This document shows, in pieces, positions 25,357 to 34,387 of a stretch of 64,000 nucleotides of DNA (its first letter is position 1; each line of letters opens with the position of its first letter). Made by a program: the position numbers and the translations under genes. The DNA lies in assembly GCF_002080045.1 (NCBI RefSeq), contig NZ_MUIN01000007.1, positions 440,806-504,805 of the forward strand, given 5' to 3'. Under the pieces are notes generated by a model, which saw only the letters and a list, made by a program, of their open reading frames with translations, was not told where the DNA came from and searched no databases. Origin of the DNA: Pseudomonas sp. Bc-h (GTDB lineage: Bacteria > Pseudomonadota > Gammaproteobacteria > Pseudomonadales > Pseudomonadaceae).

Positions 25357-27864
25357 TCAGACAGGACTGCTCATCAGTTCACGAACTCGAGCGGCGAGTG
25401 TGTCGATGGCGAACGGTTTGGTCAGCACATGCATGCCAGGTTCCAGTTGCCCCGGGCCGATCGCCGCACTCTCGGCGTAGCCCGTGATGAATAGCGTTTT
25501 CAGGCCGGGACGAACCTCTCGCGCGGCATCGGCCATCTGACGGCCGTTCATCCCTCCCGGCAATCCCACATCGGTGATGAGCAGGTCGATGCGAACGTCC
25601 GAGCGCAGCAGGTTCAATCCCCCGATGCTGTCGGCAGCTTCCACCAGCGTATAACCCAGATCACTCAACACTTCTGTCACCAGCATGCGCACCGTGGGCT
25701 CGTCGTCGACCACAAGAATCGTCTCGCCCACCGCCATAGCCATGGCCGCCGATGTGCCTTCATTTCTTTCATGAACCGCTGCGTCGCCGCGGTAACGGGG
25801 CAGATAGATGCAGATGGTGGTGCCCTGGATGCTCGTAGAAGCAATACGCACCTGGCCTCCGGACTGTTTGGCGAACCCATAAATCATCGAAAGCCCCAGG
25901 CCGGTGCCTTGACCGATGGGCTTGGTGGTGAAGAACGGATCGAACGCCTTGGCGACGACATCAGCAGGCATTCCGCTGCCGGTATCGGTGACGCAGAGGG
26001 TCAGGTATTCACCTTCGGGTATGTCCAGCGCGTCGGCCTGCGCTTCGCCCACGAAGTGATTGCTGGTGCCGATGGTGATTCGCCCGCCGTCCTGCATGGC
26101 ATCACGAGAGTTGATGCAAAGGTTCAGCAGCGCATTCTCAAGCTGGCTGCCGTCCACCAAGGCCGGCCAGAGATCACCTGCACCCTGGGTCCTCACTACG
26201 ATGCTCGGCCCCACGGTCCGCTGGATCAACTCGGTCATGCCTTCCACCAGCAGGTTGACGTCGGTCGGGCGTGGATCAAGCGTCTGACGCCGGGAGAATG
26301 CCAAAAGGCGGTGTGTCAGCGCGGCGGCACGTTTGGTCGCGCCTTGTGCCGTCACCAGATACCTGTCCACATCCGCCAGACGGCCCTGAGTGATTCTGGA
26401 GCCCAGCAACTCCAGCGATCCGGAAATACCTGCGAGCAAGTTGTTGAAGTCATGGGCGAGGCCACCCGTGAGTTGCCCTACCGCTTCCATCTTCTGCGAC
26501 TGGCGCAGTTTTTCCTCGGCCTGCATCAACTCAGCAGTGCGCGCGGCCACCCGTTGTTCGAGGGTCTCGTTCAGGGAACGCAATGCCGCAGTGGCCAGAT
26601 CGCGCTGTGCTTCTACCGAACGCCGCTCTTCGACATCAATCAACACACCCGGAAAGTTCAGGGGGGTGCCATCCTCGCCGAATTCGACGCGACCGTTTGC
26701 CTCGATCCAATAGTATTTGCCGTCAGCGCGGCGCACCCGATATTGGTGGGCGTATGCCCCCCCACGACCAATGACTTCATTGATCGCCGTGATCAATCCC
26801 GCCCTGTCGTCCGGGTGGACCGTCGCAATCACTTGTTCCAGGCTCAGCCCTTCGTGGCCGAGGACCGGGTCCAGCCCGAACGCGCGAGCGAAGGCTTCGT
26901 CCACCGTGAAACTGTCGTTGGGCAGATCCCAGTGCCAGGTGCCGAAGATGGCACCGGCCTCAAGGGCGAGTTGAACCCGCTGCACGTTGGCCCGGGCAAC
27001 TGCTTCGCTTTTGCGAAGACGCTCCTCGGCATCCCGCCGCCCGGTCACGTCATTGAAGATGATCGCGATCTGGCGCTCGGAGGGATCGCCGACCGGCACC
27101 GCGCGCACGTCGAACCAGCGTTCAAACGCCTTGGCATAGCTCTCGAAATTGATCGGTACCCGGGTCTTCGCCACCCGCCCATAGGTCTCGAACCAGAAGC
27201 GTTCCAGATCCGGTGCAAATTCCGTGACCCACTTCCCCCGCAGGTTGACCCCCGCCTCACGCTCGAAGGCAGGATTGGCTTCGAGAAAGCGGTAGTCGAC
27301 GGGTTCGTCGTCCGAATCGAACTTGACCTGCACGATGGCGAATGCCGCTTCCACCGTTTCCAGAATGGTTCTGAAACGTTCCTCGCTCTCGCGCAAGGCA
27401 GCTTCGGTGTTACGCATCTGGGTCAGATCGAGCATGGCGCCGATCATCCGCTCCGCCTGGCCATCGGCGTCCCGGATGACGTGCCCACGATCGAGGACTT
27501 GCGCATAAGTGCCGTTGCTGCGGCGAAATCGATACTCTTCGCTCCAGGCGGTTTGGGTGCCGTCTATGACGCCATGGATCGACTGGTAAACGCGATTCCT
27601 GTCCTCCGGGTGCATCTGCGCCAGCCACCATTCACCGGTCGTCTCGACGCTGTCGAGGGCATGCCCATAGGCACGCTCCAGCGCATCATTCCACAGCACG
27701 TGATTTTCTTTCACGTCCCAATCCCAGATCGCATCATTGGTCGCCTTCACCGCCAGCCGATAACGGGTGTGCGCATCCTCTATCGCTCGATCAGGACTGT
27801 TTTCCAGGGCCGCCCGCAGGCGCACGACCTCAGCCTCAAGTTCCTCTCGGGTCAGATGCTTCAA
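25357..27864 (-). CDS. Multi-PAS hybrid sensor histidine kinase/response regulator
   Basis: The ~835-residue protein has three PAS domains (about residues 34-150, 170-280 and 305-430), a dimerisation/phosphoacceptor domain with the His in 'GGLAHDFNNLLAGISG' (~480), an HATPase domain (~580-700) ending 'GTGLGLSMIYGFAKQSGG', and a C-terminal receiver with 'ILVVDDEPTVRML' and the phospho-Asp in 'LLITDVGLPGG'. No membrane segment is seen, so sensing is cytoplasmic. No conserved ATG fits: a TTG at 27864 preceded by AGGTGA is preferred, and a GTG at 27981 is the alternative. No separate response regulator or DNA-binding output is adjacent. Confidence 0.9.
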   Translation of the reverse strand: MKHLTREELEAEVVRLRAALENSPDRAIEDAHTRYRLAVKATNDAIWDWDVKENHVLWNDALERAYGHALDSVETTGEWWLAQMHPEDRNRVYQSIHGVIDGTQTAWSEEYRFRRSNGTYAQVLDRGHVIRDADGQAERMIGAMLDLTQMRNTEAALRESEERFRTILETVEAAFAIVQVKFDSDDEPVDYRFLEANPAFEREAGVNLRGKWVTEFAPDLERFWFETYGRVAKTRVPINFESYAKAFERWFDVRAVPVGDPSERQIAIIFNDVTGRRDAEERLRKSEAVARANVQRVQLALEAGAIFGTWHWDLPNDSFTVDEAFARAFGLDPVLGHEGLSLEQVIATVHPDDRAGLITAINEVIGRGGAYAHQYRVRRADGKYYWIEANGRVEFGEDGTPLNFPGVLIDVEERRSVEAQRDLATAALRSLNETLEQRVAARTAELMQAEEKLRQSQKMEAVGQLTGGLAHDFNNLLAGISGSLELLGSRITQGRLADVDRYLVTAQGATKRAAALTHRLLAFSRRQTLDPRPTDVNLLVEGMTELIQRTVGPSIVVRTQGAGDLWPALVDGSQLENALLNLCINSRDAMQDGGRITIGTSNHFVGEAQADALDIPEGEYLTLCVTDTGSGMPADVVAKAFDPFFTTKPIGQGTGLGLSMIYGFAKQSGGQVRIASTSIQGTTICIYLPRYRGDAAVHERNEGTSAAMAMAVGETILVVDDEPTVRMLVTEVLSDLGYTLVEAADSIGGLNLLRSDVRIDLLITDVGLPGGMNGRQMADAAREVRPGLKTLFITGYAESAAIGPGQLEPGMHVLTKPFAIDTLAARVRELMSSPV

Positions 27865-28091
27865 TATTTCACCTAGACATGACGTTGTAGCCCAAGGCCG
27901 TACGCATAGCGCTTCAAGATGGCGTGCCCACTGCCGGCAACACTCTGGAATGTACTGCTGGCAGATTGCAATCCGTATCACCCTCAGGCTGTCATCCGAA
28001 GAGAAAGTTTCCGAACCGGCACAGCGTTTTTTTACCTTTGCACGACTGATGAACCCAACGCGCGCACGACGCGGGAGAAGGCCGGGGTGCC

Positions 28092-28385
28092 TCAGTTGTC
28101 TGGGCGTGAATCGCTCGATGTGCCAGCCGCGCGATCAGCCAGATGATCGGTCACCCTTCGCCCCAGGTTGCCAGTCTTGCTCAGCCGATCGGCATGTTTG
28201 CGCAGCAGGATTTCCCTTTCCTGCACGGTCAACACCATCCTGGCTGTCGACTGGGCAGCCCGGGGCAGATTGTTCTGCGCCATCTCAAGGGACAATTCCA
28301 TGAGGTGATCGCCCAGAGAGCGCAGATCTTCAACGGTTTCATAAAGGTCTTGCACCAGAGAATCGCGCCGCTTTCGCATCCACAT
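28092..28385 (-). CDS. Small charged helical protein, function unknown
   Basis: The 97-residue product is highly charged and predicted helical ('LVQDLYETVEDLRSLGDHLMEL' region), with a polar tail, no signal peptide and no Cys. I do not recognise a family. GAGAGAG lies 7-13 bases before the ATG, and the codon use matches neighbouring genes. It is upstream of, and on the same strand as, the hybrid kinase, separated by 227 bases, so a functional link is possible but not shown. Confidence 0.55.
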   Translation of the reverse strand: MWMRKRRDSLVQDLYETVEDLRSLGDHLMELSLEMAQNNLPRAAQSTARMVLTVQEREILLRKHADRLSKTGNLGRRVTDHLADRAAGTSSDSRPDN

Positions 28386-28525
28386 ACATGCTCTCTCACG
28401 TTTGCCGGAAAGTGTTCTATTGGTCGCCCGCCTGGGACAGAAACTATATACGTTCCCGCAAGCAAAATGGATGCACCGGCGGCTCGTTGAAACTTTGCGG
28501 CAACAGAGCGACAGGCATGGCCCGA

Positions 28526-29422
28526 TCAGGCAGTGACAGCCCCGGCAAAGTGAGGAGACTGGCCGAAATACTCGATCAGCAGCTCGGTGAGGACCCGAAT
28601 CTTCTGCGCGGGATGCTGACCCTGCGGGCGCACCACATACGCACCCGCTGGCGGTGGTGGATAGCTCGTCATGATCGGCACGAGCGCCCCGGTCACTACG
28701 CTATCGTAGGTGAGGCAATCGGGCAGGTAAGCAATTCCCAGCCCTGCCACTGCAGCAGCGACGAGCGCAATGCCGTTGTCGGCCTTGAAGCGCCCTTGCG
28801 GACGAACCGAGACGATCCTGTCTTCATCCATGAACTGCCAGGCTTCGGTTCCCTTCATCAGGGCCTGATGACCCGTGATCTGCTCCGGCACCTCAGGCGC
28901 TCCATGGGCCTCGATATAGCCGGGGCTGGCAACGAGCTTCCCATTGATCGGACCGATGCACCGCGCGATCAGGTTGGAATCCTGAAGGTAGCCAACCCGG
29001 ATCGCACAGTCGTAGCCCTCCGCGATGAGGTCCACGAAGCGATCGCTGTAGCAGGTCTGAACGTGAAGCTCGGGATGCCGTCGGGCCATTTCCGCCAGGA
29101 TCGGGGCGAAATGCGTCGGGCCGAATGACAGCGGCGCCGCGACCCGCAAACGACCTCGCAACGCCCCGGCGGGGAGGATCGCTTCCCTGGCAACGTCGAT
29201 CTCGGCACACACCCTGGCCGCGTAGTCGCGGAACGTGGCCCCGGCTTCGGTAAGCGCCGCCCCACGCGTGGATCGTGCAAGCAACTGAACGCCAAGCTCC
29301 ATTTCCAGGCGTGCAAGCCTTCGGCTGACGATGGACTTGGACACACCAAGCCGCGCCGCAGCAGACGAAACACCTCCTGCGTCGGCGACTTCCACAAACG
29401 TCTGAAGCTCTTCGATATCCAA
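28526..29422 (-). CDS. LysR-family transcriptional regulator
   Basis: The 298-residue LysR has its HTH in residues 1-60 ('GVSSAAARLGVSKSIVSRRL') and effector domain from ~90. The start is a TTG at 29422, supported by AGAGGA eight bases upstream and by alignment of 'DIEELQTFVEVADAGG' with the family N-terminus; the upstream frame to 29539 is not conserved. It is divergent from the YcaC-like hydrolase with 149 bases between, its likely target. Confidence 0.9.
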   Translation of the reverse strand: MDIEELQTFVEVADAGGVSSAAARLGVSKSIVSRRLARLEMELGVQLLARSTRGAALTEAGATFRDYAARVCAEIDVAREAILPAGALRGRLRVAAPLSFGPTHFAPILAEMARRHPELHVQTCYSDRFVDLIAEGYDCAIRVGYLQDSNLIARCIGPINGKLVASPGYIEAHGAPEVPEQITGHQALMKGTEAWQFMDEDRIVSVRPQGRFKADNGIALVAAAVAGLGIAYLPDCLTYDSVVTGALVPIMTSYPPPPAGAYVVRPQGQHPAQKIRVLTELLIEYFGQSPHFAGAVTA

Positions 29423-29571
29423 ATCAGCGTTCCTCTTTGTGCGACACAGCTCTTCGCCGAATGCTACTACCGCAACGATTACGGGAACAGCACAGTACGG
29501 TCCTCGGACAGCGTAGCCAATGGCGCGCTGAATGAGCACCTATCCCACTCATAACGACAAAGGATGTATTG

Positions 29572-30225
29572 ATGACTTTTCGTAACGGACTCGCTTCGCT
29601 TCTGCGTCCAGAAGATTCGGTACTGGTTCTGATCGACCACCAGCCGTATCAGCTCACGAACCTGAACAGCCACGAACCGCAGATGGTCGTCAACAACGCC
29701 ACTGCTCTTGCTAAAGCGGCCAAAGCCTTCAACGTGCCGACCATCCTGACCAGCGTCATCGCCGAACGCGGCGGTTTCATCTTCCCGCAGATCACCGACG
29801 TGTTTGCGGGGCAGGAAGTCATTGATCGAACCTTCATCAACACCTGGGAAGATCCGAAAGTCGTGGACGCGGTAAGAGCGACGGGCCGCAAGCAACTGGT
29901 CATCGCCGGACTCTGGACCGAAATCTGCGTTGCCATGCCCGTGATACAGGCCCTCGGTGAAGGCTGGGACGTCACGGTCATTACAGATGCATCAGGCGCG
30001 GTGTCCGTGGAGGCCCATCAGGTGGCCATCCAGCGCATGATCGCGGCCGGCGCAAACATGATGACGTGGTTGGCGCTGGCGGCGGAATGGCAGCGCGACT
30101 GGGCGCGCGTGGATACCGCCGCCGCACTGACTGAGGTGCTCCAGCAGCATGCCGCCGGCAGCGGCATCGCGTATCTGTGGGAACAGCAGTTGCTCAACAC
30201 GCCAGTACCTGCCAACGCGGGGTAA
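29572..30225 (+). CDS. Isochorismatase-family hydrolase, YcaC-like
   Basis: The 217-residue protein is a cysteine hydrolase of the isochorismatase superfamily, closest in look to YcaC. The catalytic Asp is in 'LVLIDHQPYQL' near residue 20 and the nucleophile Cys in 'WTEICVAMPVIQAL' near residue 119. YcaC proteins form octameric rings and their substrate is unknown. AAAGGA lies 9 bases before the ATG; a TTG one codon earlier is less likely. A divergent LysR gene probably controls it. Confidence 0.9.
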   Translation: MTFRNGLASLLRPEDSVLVLIDHQPYQLTNLNSHEPQMVVNNATALAKAAKAFNVPTILTSVIAERGGFIFPQITDVFAGQEVIDRTFINTWEDPKVVDAVRATGRKQLVIAGLWTEICVAMPVIQALGEGWDVTVITDASGAVSVEAHQVAIQRMIAAGANMMTWLALAAEWQRDWARVDTAAALTEVLQQHAAGSGIAYLWEQQLLNTPVPANAG

Positions 30226-30367
30226 AGCAGGGCGCACACAGCAGGCGGTCTCTGATTACGAGTCCGCACTGCCGCAGAACGCCGAAGTCGTCAACGCGGA
30301 GCGCCTGTACAGCCCGTCGGAAACGCGAAACTGCTTATACCGGTGTCCGGTCAATCACTGACGTGGC

Positions 30368-30401
30368 GACATGGCCGGGAAATATAGACTCCTGCCATGT
30401 C
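30368..30401. promoter_or_regulatory. Inverted repeat in the promoter region of the GT2 gene
   Basis: GACATGGC (30368-30375) and GCCATGTC (30394-30401) are perfect 8-bp arms around 18 bases containing TATAGACT, which could be a -10 element. Further CCGGGA/TCCCGG symmetry extends it. It ends 59 bases before the glycosyltransferase start. The binder is unknown. Confidence 0.4.
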
Positions 30402-30460
30402 CCGGCGGACTGCGCGCAGCGCTATTACTGATCAAGAGGATCACCCATGAAAGGCCATCC

Positions 30461-31303
30461 ATGAAGGTCATCACCCTGGTGCACGGTCGTGGCGCGCATC
30501 TGGCGAACCTGATTCGCGGCCTGGAATCTTCCAGCCTGATCCCGCAGGGTTTGTGGATCGTGCACATGAATGAGGCGCCCGGCGATTTCACCAGCCGTGT
30601 GTTTCAGATCAACACGCTGCAGGTCGATGAACTGGGGGGACTGCCATTGGCGAGAGCACGCAACAGCGTGACCGCGATCGACCCCGAAGGGCCGTGGGTG
30701 TTTCTCGATGTGGACTGCATTCCCGCGCACGATCTGCTGGCGCACTACCGCGACGGCCTTGCCGCGCAACCCGATGCGCTGCACATGGGCCAGGTTCGCT
30801 ACCTCCCGGAAGGCGCCAATCGTCCAGGCTGGGACGAGGCGGCGCTGAATGCGCAGGGTGTTGAGCACCCGCTGACGCGGTTTCGTACCGGCGCCGGCAA
30901 CGCCCTCCCCCATCACCTGTTCTGGTCACTGAACTTTGCCTGTCGCGGCAGCACTTTCGCTCGCATCGGCGGGTTCGACGAGGGCTATCGGGGGTACGGC
31001 GGTGAGGATACCGACTTCGCTTTTCGGGCGAGAGACCAGGGCGTGGCCGTGCTGGATAACCCGGCACTGGCGTTTCATCAGTATCACGCCACTTACGACC
31101 CTCCGTTGAACCACTTCGCTGATATCGTTGCCAACGCGCAACGCTTCCACAGCCGCTGGGGTGTATGGCCGATGGAAGGTTGGCTAGCTGCGTTCCGCCA
31201 TCTGGGTCTGCTGCACTGGACCGATCAACGCCTCGAAATCATCGAGGTACCGTCTGCCGAGCTTGTAGCCCGGACGCTGACGACTAACCGCCTGGGGTTC
31301 TGA
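30461..31303 (+). CDS. Family 2 glycosyltransferase
   Basis: The 280-residue GT-A protein has the metal/nucleotide motif in 'WVFLDVDCIP' near residue 85 and a C-terminal galactosyltransferase-like 'FARIGGFDEGYRGYGGEDTDFA' segment (acceptor/catalytic Asp-Glu). It transfers a sugar from an NDP-sugar and is soluble or peripherally bound. A five-codon reading frame (30447-30464, with a much better ribosome binding site) ends across its start codon, suggesting coupled translation. It converges with the glycosyltransferase at 31284-32336, overlapping it by 20 bases. The acceptor is unknown. Confidence 0.88.
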   Translation: MKVITLVHGRGAHLANLIRGLESSSLIPQGLWIVHMNEAPGDFTSRVFQINTLQVDELGGLPLARARNSVTAIDPEGPWVFLDVDCIPAHDLLAHYRDGLAAQPDALHMGQVRYLPEGANRPGWDEAALNAQGVEHPLTRFRTGAGNALPHHLFWSLNFACRGSTFARIGGFDEGYRGYGGEDTDFAFRARDQGVAVLDNPALAFHQYHATYDPPLNHFADIVANAQRFHSRWGVWPMEGWLAAFRHLGLLHWTDQRLEIIEVPSAELVARTLTTNRLGF

Positions 31304-32336
31304 TCGGCTGGGTCTGTGTACTCGCCAGGGTGGCTTCTATATGCCGCGCCGCCCGAGCAGCGGCGGCAACGTCGGCCCAGCCGCGCCAACGAGCGGGTTC
31401 GAGCCCAAGGGCTGCCTCGAACAAGGCCGGCCAGTGGGATGCGGGGGGCCAGCCATGCTCCAGCCCTATCGCGACGTTCAACTCACCCAAGCGCCTGGCC
31501 TGCAGCCTCTGTTCTTCAAATGGCCGCTCCTCGCCCACGGCAATGTAGCGACAACCCAGGGCAGCAGCCTCGCTCACGAGACTGTCGCTGGCGCTGCCGA
31601 CCACGATTTCGGCGCTGCGCATTTCTTCCTGCGGATTGCTCAAGTGCCCGAGCCAGTGGAGATTGGGCAATACCATGCCCGGCCCAAGAGCACCGGCGAC
31701 GCGAAAGTGCCGTTCAGGGCATTGGCGAGCGACGGCTTCGATCAGCGCGGTCGACAGATCGGTCCCCCCGCGCCCGGTGATAATCAGCACACGCCCTTTC
31801 TGCGGCGCGGCGCAAGGTGCACCTGCATAACGCGAGAGCCAACCGCTGTAGGCAGTCTTGTCGCGCAGCCACTGCGGCGTGTCGTGCGCCTCCATGTCCG
31901 CCGGATACGGCGCCAGCAATGCGCTGGCGCTTTCATAGGCCAGACGATGGGCAGCATCGTCGCGCAAGCCATGCTGGCGTACATACACCGTCGGCACACC
32001 ACACAGCCGCGCGAACAATGCGACTTCCACCGATACGTCGACCACCAGCAAACACGGCCAGTGCGCGGCGAACCATTGAGCGAGTGTCGCCATCCGTTCG
32101 CGCAGGCCTTCCACGGCCAAAGGGGCGTAGTGCAACACGTCGAAGCGTTCAACCCGCATGCCTGGGGCGGTGTCACCCGGCAGTTGCAGGCGGTGAACGC
32201 CTGCGGGCAATTCGTCCGGCAACTGCGAGCCCATCAGCGTCACCGGCACGCGCAATGCCTGGGCAATTTGCGCGGCACGTACGCCATGACCGGCGCCATG
32301 GTGATGAACGTAGTACCCGACCTGCGGCTCAGGCAT
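31284..32336 (-). CDS. GT-B glycosyltransferase, MurG/UGT-like
   Basis: The 350-residue protein opens with 'VGYYVHHHGAGHGVRAAQIA', the glycine/His-rich loop of MurG/UGT-type GT-B enzymes, and has the donor-site region 'GSASDSLVSEAAALGCRYIAV' near residue 260. It starts at ATG 32336, overlapping the stop of the GT4 gene by 8 bases (ATGCCTGA), so both are made from one mRNA. An ATG further out lacks a binding site. Sugar and acceptor cannot be read from sequence. Confidence 0.82.
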   Translation of the reverse strand: MPEPQVGYYVHHHGAGHGVRAAQIAQALRVPVTLMGSQLPDELPAGVHRLQLPGDTAPGMRVERFDVLHYAPLAVEGLRERMATLAQWFAAHWPCLLVVDVSVEVALFARLCGVPTVYVRQHGLRDDAAHRLAYESASALLAPYPADMEAHDTPQWLRDKTAYSGWLSRYAGAPCAAPQKGRVLIITGRGGTDLSTALIEAVARQCPERHFRVAGALGPGMVLPNLHWLGHLSNPQEEMRSAEIVVGSASDSLVSEAAALGCRYIAVGEERPFEEQRLQARRLGELNVAIGLEHGWPPASHWPALFEAALGLEPARWRGWADVAAAARAARHIEATLASTQTQPIRTPGG

Positions 32337-33426
32337 GATGGGCCGCCACCTCGGCAAGCAAGGCTTCGTAACGGTCCAGCATCAGGCTTTGGCTCCACAA
32401 GGCTTCAGCCCGCGCCCGGCAGGCTTGCCGCGATTTTCCACGGGCGACCTCGATGGCGGCGGCCAGCGCTGCCACGTCATTGGGCGGCACCAGACACCCC
32501 ACCTCATCACTGATCAGGTCGCGCATCGCCCCGCGATCAAAAGCCGCTACCGGTGTGCCGCAGGCCAGCGCCTCGGCGACCACCAGACCAAAGGGTTCGT
32601 CCCAGCAAGGGGTCACCAGGGCTACAGCAGCAGCAGCCAGTTCGGCGGCCAGCTCGGGCCGCTGCAGGTGGCCCAGATGCTCGACTCCCGCACCGAGGCG
32701 AGGCTCGATCTGCTCCCTGAAATAGCGTTGGTCCACCACTTGCCCGGCCAATCGCAGGTTAATGCCGGCCTGGCGAGCGGCGTCGATGGCCAGATGCGCG
32801 CCCTTTTCCGGCACCAGCCGACCCAGCCACAGCGCATGCTTGCCCACGATCCCGGCGGGACGCCAACTGTGCAGATCGATGCCGTTGGGGATGACTGCGC
32901 ACTCTCGCACCACCTCACTCCATTTGCCTGCGTTCGCAGGCGACAGCGTGCTGAATCGGCCGGTCTGGCGATCACCGCGCAACGCATTGACCATTTCGAA
33001 GAACGGCGGCGTGTGCAGCACGGTCAACATCGGCGTGCGGATCAACGAGGCCATGGTCACCGGTACGTAGTGCAAGCTGTTGTTGAAGATCACATCGAAG
33101 TCGTGCTCATCAATACCCTGCATGAGTTTCAGGTAGGCGTGATGCTCGGCGATGTAGGCGCTGCTCAGGCTGGCGTTGCGGCACAGATCCTCGTCCGGCA
33201 TGGCGACCGCCTCAAGCTCCGCCGCGCTGCCACTGCGGGCAAACAGGGTTACCTCGTGACCACGGGCGCGCAGGCCGAGCGTAACGTCATGGGTGAAAGC
33301 CTCAAGGCCTCCGGCGAAGGGCTGACACACGGGAAATCTGATGTGCGTGAGCATGCCGATGCGCAGCGGTCGATGTTCATCCGGGAACGGTGTCAGGGGA
33401 ATCTTTTCCTGGTAGCTGCGCCACAT
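32329..33426 (-). CDS. Family 4 glycosyltransferase
   Basis: The 365-residue GT-B protein has a Glyco_transf_4-type N-terminal domain ('FPVCQPFAGGLEAFTHDV', acceptor side) and a GT1 C-terminal domain with the donor motif 'PFGLVVAEALACGTPVAAFD' (Ex7E-like) near residue 280. AGAGGAGA precedes the ATG. It is first gene of a two-gene operon with the MurG/UGT-like enzyme. No wzx/wzy, ligase or sugar-nucleotide synthesis genes accompany the cluster, so the glycan or small-molecule target is open. Confidence 0.9.
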   Translation of the reverse strand: MWRSYQEKIPLTPFPDEHRPLRIGMLTHIRFPVCQPFAGGLEAFTHDVTLGLRARGHEVTLFARSGSAAELEAVAMPDEDLCRNASLSSAYIAEHHAYLKLMQGIDEHDFDVIFNNSLHYVPVTMASLIRTPMLTVLHTPPFFEMVNALRGDRQTGRFSTLSPANAGKWSEVVRECAVIPNGIDLHSWRPAGIVGKHALWLGRLVPEKGAHLAIDAARQAGINLRLAGQVVDQRYFREQIEPRLGAGVEHLGHLQRPELAAELAAAAVALVTPCWDEPFGLVVAEALACGTPVAAFDRGAMRDLISDEVGCLVPPNDVAALAAAIEVARGKSRQACRARAEALWSQSLMLDRYEALLAEVAAHHA

Positions 33427-33602
33427 ACCTGTCTCCTCTTGGTTATTGAATCAGGCGACGGCAAATGGCATTGGTTCCGCGTAAGGCGCGAGCTTCATTT
33501 GTCATTCGATTGGCCAGATACCCTCTGCGGGCAGAGTCTGGCTGTGGGCACGCCTGACACGGGCCTGCCAGACCCAGGTTCCGTCCGTCTGAATAGCGAG
33601 CC

Positions 33603-34133
33603 TCAAGACCTGTGCTGAGGCGGCAGCATCCGCTCCAGCATCCCATCACGGCGTATCGCAACATGCCAGACCGTTGCCGCCACGTGCATCACGATCAGCC
33701 CGTAGACGGCGAACTGACACCACACATGAACAGTGTCGGCCAGCTTGCCCAGGCCTTCGTTGTGGGCAAACCCGGGCAATTCGATCACCCTGAAAAACGG
33801 CACGTCCTGGCCATTGCCTGCCATCAGGTACCCCGTGACCGGCATCACCAGCAGCACCGCGTAAAGCAGCCCATGATTGAGGCTGGCCAGCAGCGCAATC
33901 ACCCGGCTGGTTCCCGGTGGGTAGGCGGGCGCACGATGGCGCCAGCGCCAGGTCAGGCGCAGCAACACCAACAAGAAAACGCTGATGCCCATGGACTCAT
34001 GGGCCATGTACCAGAAGACGCGCACCGGGCCCGGCGGGAAATTTTCCGCCACCCAGACAAAAGGCAGCAACAGGCACAGTGCTGCGACGGTCAGCCAGTG
34101 CAAAGCCTGAGCGACGCCGGTGTATCGCTCCAT
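33603..34133 (-). CDS. Cytochrome b561
   Basis: The 176-residue protein has four predicted membrane helices with heme-ligand histidines in 'QALHWLTVAAL' (helix 1), 'MAHESMGISVFLLVLLRL' (helix 2), 'NHGLLYAVLLVMPVTGYL' (helix 3) and 'GLIVMHVAATVWHV' (helix 4). Prokaryotic b561 proteins pass electrons between the quinone pool and periplasmic acceptors or superoxide. CGAGGA lies 6-11 bases before the ATG. It is 176 bases upstream of the GT4 gene on the same strand, with no clear functional link. Confidence 0.9.
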   Translation of the reverse strand: MERYTGVAQALHWLTVAALCLLLPFVWVAENFPPGPVRVFWYMAHESMGISVFLLVLLRLTWRWRHRAPAYPPGTSRVIALLASLNHGLLYAVLLVMPVTGYLMAGNGQDVPFFRVIELPGFAHNEGLGKLADTVHVWCQFAVYGLIVMHVAATVWHVAIRRDGMLERMLPPQHRS

Positions 34134-34387
34134 GGAAATCCTCGGTTTGCTCGATGAAGGCGGCCAGGGTGGGTCTCGGGTTTCTGAATGGGTAAATGTC
34201 AGTCCACCACCACCCCCGCAAGGTTAGTCCATATCGTGAGCCAGCCGGATGCCAGGCTCGATGTCGCTGCTCAGCTATGTACTCAGTTTTCTCCATGGAT
34301 GCGACTGAGCGCAGAGCCGTTGGTTGCAAGCCCGCTCACAATTGACCAAGCTGCATCACCACCCAAGACGCGCCGGAGAAGACTCCC

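Noticed and set aside
25771..27876. A 701-codon open frame on the plus strand opposite the hybrid kinase
   Set aside because: It is the antisense shadow of a GC-rich gene with clear PAS, kinase and receiver motifs. It has no domain-like sequence and no ribosome binding site.
28143..28490. A 115-codon plus-strand frame overlapping the small helical protein gene
   Set aside because: It has no ribosome binding site and low-complexity shadow composition. The minus-strand frame has a good binding site and a coherent helical protein.
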